A DNA stretch of 64,000 nt from Agarivorans aestuarii. GTDB taxonomy: Bacteria > Pseudomonadota > Gammaproteobacteria > Enterobacterales > Celerinatantimonadaceae. The stretch's first letter is position 1. The number at the start of each line of letters is the position of its first letter. The stretch spans positions 124,001 to 188,000 of the forward strand of contig NZ_AP023033.1 of assembly GCF_019670125.1 (NCBI RefSeq). Direction: 5' to 3'. Below are positions 61,217-64,000 of the stretch, one piece after another. The notes beneath the pieces are model-generated. The model searched no databases. It worked only from the letters and a program-made list of their open reading frames with translations, and was not told the origin of the DNA. Both the position numbers and the translations under genes were made by a program.

Positions 61217-62743
61217 TTAGTTTAACGCTCGTCCGGCTCCTTTGCTAAAGGCTTCTGCATGGAAGGTAATCCCGCTTACTGGCGCTGGCTGTGGTGCGTC
61301 TGGTTGCATGCTTGGGTTAAGTGGGTAACTTAGGCCGTCGAAGCGCAGTAAACGCAGACCTGGAGTGGCTCCGCCGCCAGATACTTCTAGTAGTAAGTCT
61401 TGCCAGCGAGCATTGCTAGACGTAGCCAAAAAGAAGGGGCTGTGCACCAGTGTGGTTTTGCTTAAGAAACGGTGATTGTTATCTTTGGCTTCAAATATCA
61501 ATAAGCTACATCCGCCACTACCGCACCAGTCTACATAAGTAATGATTTCGTCTTTACCATCGCCATTTAGATCAAACTTCCACCATTGGTATTTGGTGCC
61601 ATTTAGTTCGGTGCGGTGCAACTTAAAGTATTGTTTTAAGGCTGCTTCAACTTCAGGGGCGTAGTCGCTGCTGGCCATTAAGGTGGCAGGTTCAAAGGTA
61701 CGTTGGTGGTAGACTTTTTTGCTGGTGCCTAAAGCTACTGCGGGGCCATCCATTTTCATCATGTTTAGCCCAGCACTGCCTTGCTGTTGTGATTCTGGAT
61801 TACGTAAACGCAGTAGTCGTCCGTCCCAGTCAAATATCATGTCGCTTTTCACTTGCTGGTGGTTACTTTGGCTTAAGGTTAAGGCCAAGCTGGATTCATT
61901 AAGCGGGTACCAGTAGCCTTTCTCGCTAAAGGTTTTTTCTTCTTCAAGGTAGGTGTTTTGCAGTTCGGCACTAAAGTCGGCGTTTAGGCTTAAATCTACT
62001 ACGCGACCAGAGCCAGATGCAGTGGGAAGCTTAACTTTGTAGTAGCCAGCAAGTTGCTCCACATTCTGTTGGAATGGGCGTCGTGCACAACCTTGGTAGA
62101 TTTTGCCCTTATAAGTTAACTCGGCGCTATAGGAGTAAACACTGTCCGCCATGGTATCTAAACACTGTTGTTTAGAAACGCTGAGGTAGAGTTCGCTGCC
62201 GGCTTGCCAGTAGTGCAGGCCCTTATCAATGCCACTGCGAGTAATGGTTTTATTGGCTGCGCCCGACAGTGTGCTGAGTAACAACTTGTTGTCTTCAATA
62301 TCTATTCGCCAGCCTGGCTCATTGCCCCAAGCACTAAGCTCGGCAATATCAAGCTTGCAGCCTGGGCCTTCAGAAGCTAAGTATTGCCATTCATCAGGGG
62401 TGATCTTGGCCAAGTAATCGGCTTGAGGCGCTTGCTTGCCCACGTTGGCAAAACGGCCCATCAGCTCTACGTAGATGCTTGCGTTGTTTGCAAAACGGCC
62501 AAGTACTTGTTTATCTGCTGAAGACAGCTCAACCCAGTATTGTTTATCCCCCTGACAAGGAGTGAAGATAGCGCCTGGTGCGCTTAGGGTGAGGTTCCCT
62601 TTTAGCGGAGTAAGCGGGTTAAGTTTTACTGGTACCTTAACGGGCTCTACTTTTTTTGGCGGTTCCGGCGGAGGCGTTTGGGAGCACCCTAACAATGTGA
62701 TACAACTAAAAATTGCTAAGCTAAGTGTTTTAACAAGCCTCAT
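61217..62743 (-). CDS. Lipoprotein with COG3650-like domain and calcium-type loop
   Basis: The 508-aa protein has a lipoprotein signal (ITLLGC, Cys20), a Pro-rich linker (PPPEPPKKVEPVKVPVKL), a first beta-rich domain, then a domain at about residues 135-225 with GNEPGWRIDIED, QCLDTMADSVYSYSAEL and GCARR, and an EF-hand-like loop near 391-399 (DLNGDGKDE). I do not know the function. The second domain resembles the exported probable immunity protein at 59159-59542. The Asp+2 context of the lipobox residue (C-S) favours outer-membrane sorting. Confidence 0.75.
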   Translation of the reverse strand: MRLVKTLSLAIFSCITLLGCSQTPPPEPPKKVEPVKVPVKLNPLTPLKGNLTLSAPGAIFTPCQGDKQYWVELSSADKQVLGRFANNASIYVELMGRFANVGKQAPQADYLAKITPDEWQYLASEGPGCKLDIAELSAWGNEPGWRIDIEDNKLLLSTLSGAANKTITRSGIDKGLHYWQAGSELYLSVSKQQCLDTMADSVYSYSAELTYKGKIYQGCARRPFQQNVEQLAGYYKVKLPTASGSGRVVDLSLNADFSAELQNTYLEEEKTFSEKGYWYPLNESSLALTLSQSNHQQVKSDMIFDWDGRLLRLRNPESQQQGSAGLNMMKMDGPAVALGTSKKVYHQRTFEPATLMASSDYAPEVEAALKQYFKLHRTELNGTKYQWWKFDLNGDGKDEIITYVDWCGSGGCSLLIFEAKDNNHRFLSKTTLVHSPFFLATSSNARWQDLLLEVSGGGATPGLRLLRFDGLSYPLNPSMQPDAPQPAPVSGITFHAEAFSKGAGRALN

Positions 62744-62764
62744 TACCTTTCCTTAAGATGACAA

Positions 62765-63559
62765 CTACAACTTAAAAGTGCCGATTAAATATTCAGCAAC
62801 TCCATTTTCTTTGTTGCTAAGTGTTTGTTCTAAATGAGGTAAAGTCAACTTCAAACGGTCATGCGCGTTGGCCATGATCACACCTTTTCCTACTAGACTA
62901 AGCATTTCTTTATCATTAAGGCCGTCACCAAAGGCAATACAGTGCTCTGGCGCTATCGATTTCTGTGCCAGTACCGCTTTTAGCGCCTCGCCTTTATTGG
63001 CTTTTTGCGCCATTACTTCTAAGCAATCGGGTAGTGAAAAGGTGATATTTAGGCTATCGCCAAAGGCTTCGATGAAGTCTTTTTCTAGCTTGAGCAATAC
63101 CTCGTGCTCGGCCACAAAAAACAACTTGCAAATATGTTGGTGTTCTAAGGTGGAGAAGTCGGTTAACTGATAATCAAAGCCAGAGTGTTGATTAAACGAG
63201 CGGACATATTCGTTTTCTTGTTCAACGTACCAGTTATCTTCATGGTAAATATTTCGATGTAGTGTGTATCGAGAAGAAATATCCAAAATGCGGTCGATTT
63301 CTTGTGAGTTTAAGTCGGCCCTAAATAGCACTTCACCTTGCTTATTGTGCACTCTGGCACCGTTAGAAGTGATTAAATACATCGGAAAATCAAACTGTTC
63401 GGCAATGGGGCGCACATCTATGTAATGGCGACCGGTGGCGATTAAAAATTTAACGTTTTGCTGATACAAACGGGTAATGGTTTGCAGCGTGTATTCTGAG
63501 ATTTGGTGCTCGCCGTTGAGCAATGTGCCATCGAGGTCGGTGGCTATAAGCTGATACAT
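62765..63559 (-). CDS. yigL: HAD phosphatase YigL (Cof-like)
   Basis: The 264-aa HAD protein matches E. coli YigL: MYQLIATDLDGTLL with catalytic Asp8 and Asp10, FLIATGRHYIDV, YLITSNGARVH, DCLEVMAQKANKGEALKAV and AFGDGLNDKEMLSLVGKGVIMANAHDRLK. YigL dephosphorylates pyridoxal phosphate and sugar phosphates and helps in glucose-phosphate stress in enterobacteria. The adjacent gene is pldB, as in E. coli, where pldB-yigL form an operon. Confidence 0.9.
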   Translation of the reverse strand: MYQLIATDLDGTLLNGEHQISEYTLQTITRLYQQNVKFLIATGRHYIDVRPIAEQFDFPMYLITSNGARVHNKQGEVLFRADLNSQEIDRILDISSRYTLHRNIYHEDNWYVEQENEYVRSFNQHSGFDYQLTDFSTLEHQHICKLFFVAEHEVLLKLEKDFIEAFGDSLNITFSLPDCLEVMAQKANKGEALKAVLAQKSIAPEHCIAFGDGLNDKEMLSLVGKGVIMANAHDRLKLTLPHLEQTLSNKENGVAEYLIGTFKL

Positions 63560-63599
63560 AATGATGCTCCTTAGCTAGCCCGCAAAAGCGACCTAGCTC

Positions 63600-64000
63600 T
63601 TAATTAGCGTGCTGTTCGAAGAAGTTGAGAATACTGCTTAAAGCAGGGTTTCGCATCGAGTCGCTTTCGAACAGTATTTCGTGTTTTGCGCCAGCAATAA
63701 TCTTGAATTGTGCCGATGCCGCGCTTGCAGGCCCTAGTGCTTGAAAAAAAGCGCGCTGGCCCACAGCGGTTACAATTTCATCTTGTTCTGCTTGTAATAA
63801 TAGTAGTGGAACGCTGATCGTGTTGGCGCGTTCGATGATTTGTTGCATAGCGGTAAAGCTTTGATCTAACCAGCGATTGGTTGGTCCGCCTAGCTGAATT
63901 TTGGGATGGGCCAAGTACACGGCTTGCATCAGCTTAAAGCGCTGCTCACTGTGAGTTAAGTGGTTATTATTAAAGCTGCAGTGTTTGTAATCTGATTGGC
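63600..64000 (-). CDS. pldB: Lysophospholipase L2 PldB, partial
   Basis: The frame is open to the right edge of the window, so the N-terminal part of the protein lies outside. The visible part (about 133 residues) holds the end of an alpha/beta hydrolase: NNNHLTHSEQRFKLMQ, IQLGGPTNRWLDQS, VPLLLLQAEQDEIVT with the catalytic Asp, and GAKHEILFESDSMRNPAL with the catalytic His. This is the PldB pattern. It lies 40 bases upstream of yigL on the same strand. Confidence 0.85.
   Translation of the reverse strand, partial: QSDYKHCSFNNNHLTHSEQRFKLMQAVYLAHPKIQLGGPTNRWLDQSFTAMQQIIERANTISVPLLLLQAEQDEIVTAVGQRAFFQALGPASAASAQFKIIAGAKHEILFESDSMRNPALSSILNFFEQHAN

Noticed and set aside
1-64000. tRNA, rRNA or CRISPR array
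   Set aside because: No cloverleaf-like gene, rRNA sequence or regularly spaced direct repeats were noticed on reading. A dedicated scan could not be run.

Overview
The window is chromosomal DNA of a Gram-negative marine gammaproteobacterium, most likely an Alteromonadales member close to Agarivorans. This is inferred from moderate GC, Vibrio/Shewanella-like housekeeping proteins (DbpA, RhlE, YaiI, YigL-PldB), a CosR/EctR-type osmolyte regulator and an i3-like type VI secretion system (T6SS). No rRNA, tRNA, CRISPR array or complete insertion sequence was seen. The genus is an inference from gene content, not from a marker-gene search.

Region 1 (1-5.6 kb): the end of a DUF3833 gene, then folX-folM-folE, which together encode the route from GTP to tetrahydromonapterin. 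The convergent rhlE helicase and small genes (RidA-like, TfoX-N, GNAT, YaiI) follow. Region 2 (5.7-12.7 kb): a periplasmic binding protein plus chemoreceptor pair with no transporter genes, a PPOX-fold protein, and a MarR/CosR-type regulator divergent from proX-proW-proV (glycine betaine uptake). An internal terminator follows proX. Region 3 (12.7-24.8 kb): ordinary accessory genes. These include four acetyltransferases in the window as a whole, two tandem paralogous secreted proteins, an Asp/Glu racemase of the Thr/Cys type, a cold-shock gene with a long leader, PhzF, VOC, EamA, GST and DUF1801 genes, a predicted outer-membrane barrel, dbpA and a NYN-domain gene. A 262-bp MITE-like element sits exactly in the stop codon of the barrel gene.

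Region 4 (25.1-59.6 kb): a complete T6SS. ppkA is divergent from tagH-tssJ-tssK-tssL-tssM-tagF-pppA-tssA-tssB-tssC-(tssC paralogue)-tagJ-tssE-tssF-tssG-tssH, followed by hcp, vgrG and PAAR. All 13 core components are present, together with the PpkA/PppA/TagH/TagF post-translational control set. The cargo end holds an unrecognised 290-aa protein, an Rhs protein with a C-terminal PoNe-like PD-(D/E)xK nuclease, two tandem DUF1910/1911 (PoNi-type) immunity genes, a T7-lysozyme-like amidase with two peptidoglycan-binding repeats, and a small exported protein that is its probable immunity partner. That small protein resembles a domain inside a lipoprotein encoded 2 kb away on the opposite strand.

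Region 5 (59.6-64 kb): a small unknown gene, yhiN, the lipoprotein, yigL and the 3' part of pldB, all on the minus strand. The features most worth follow-up are the T6SS cargo module, above all the amidase/immunity pair and the unknown protein between PAAR and Rhs, the second TssC, and the mobile element.
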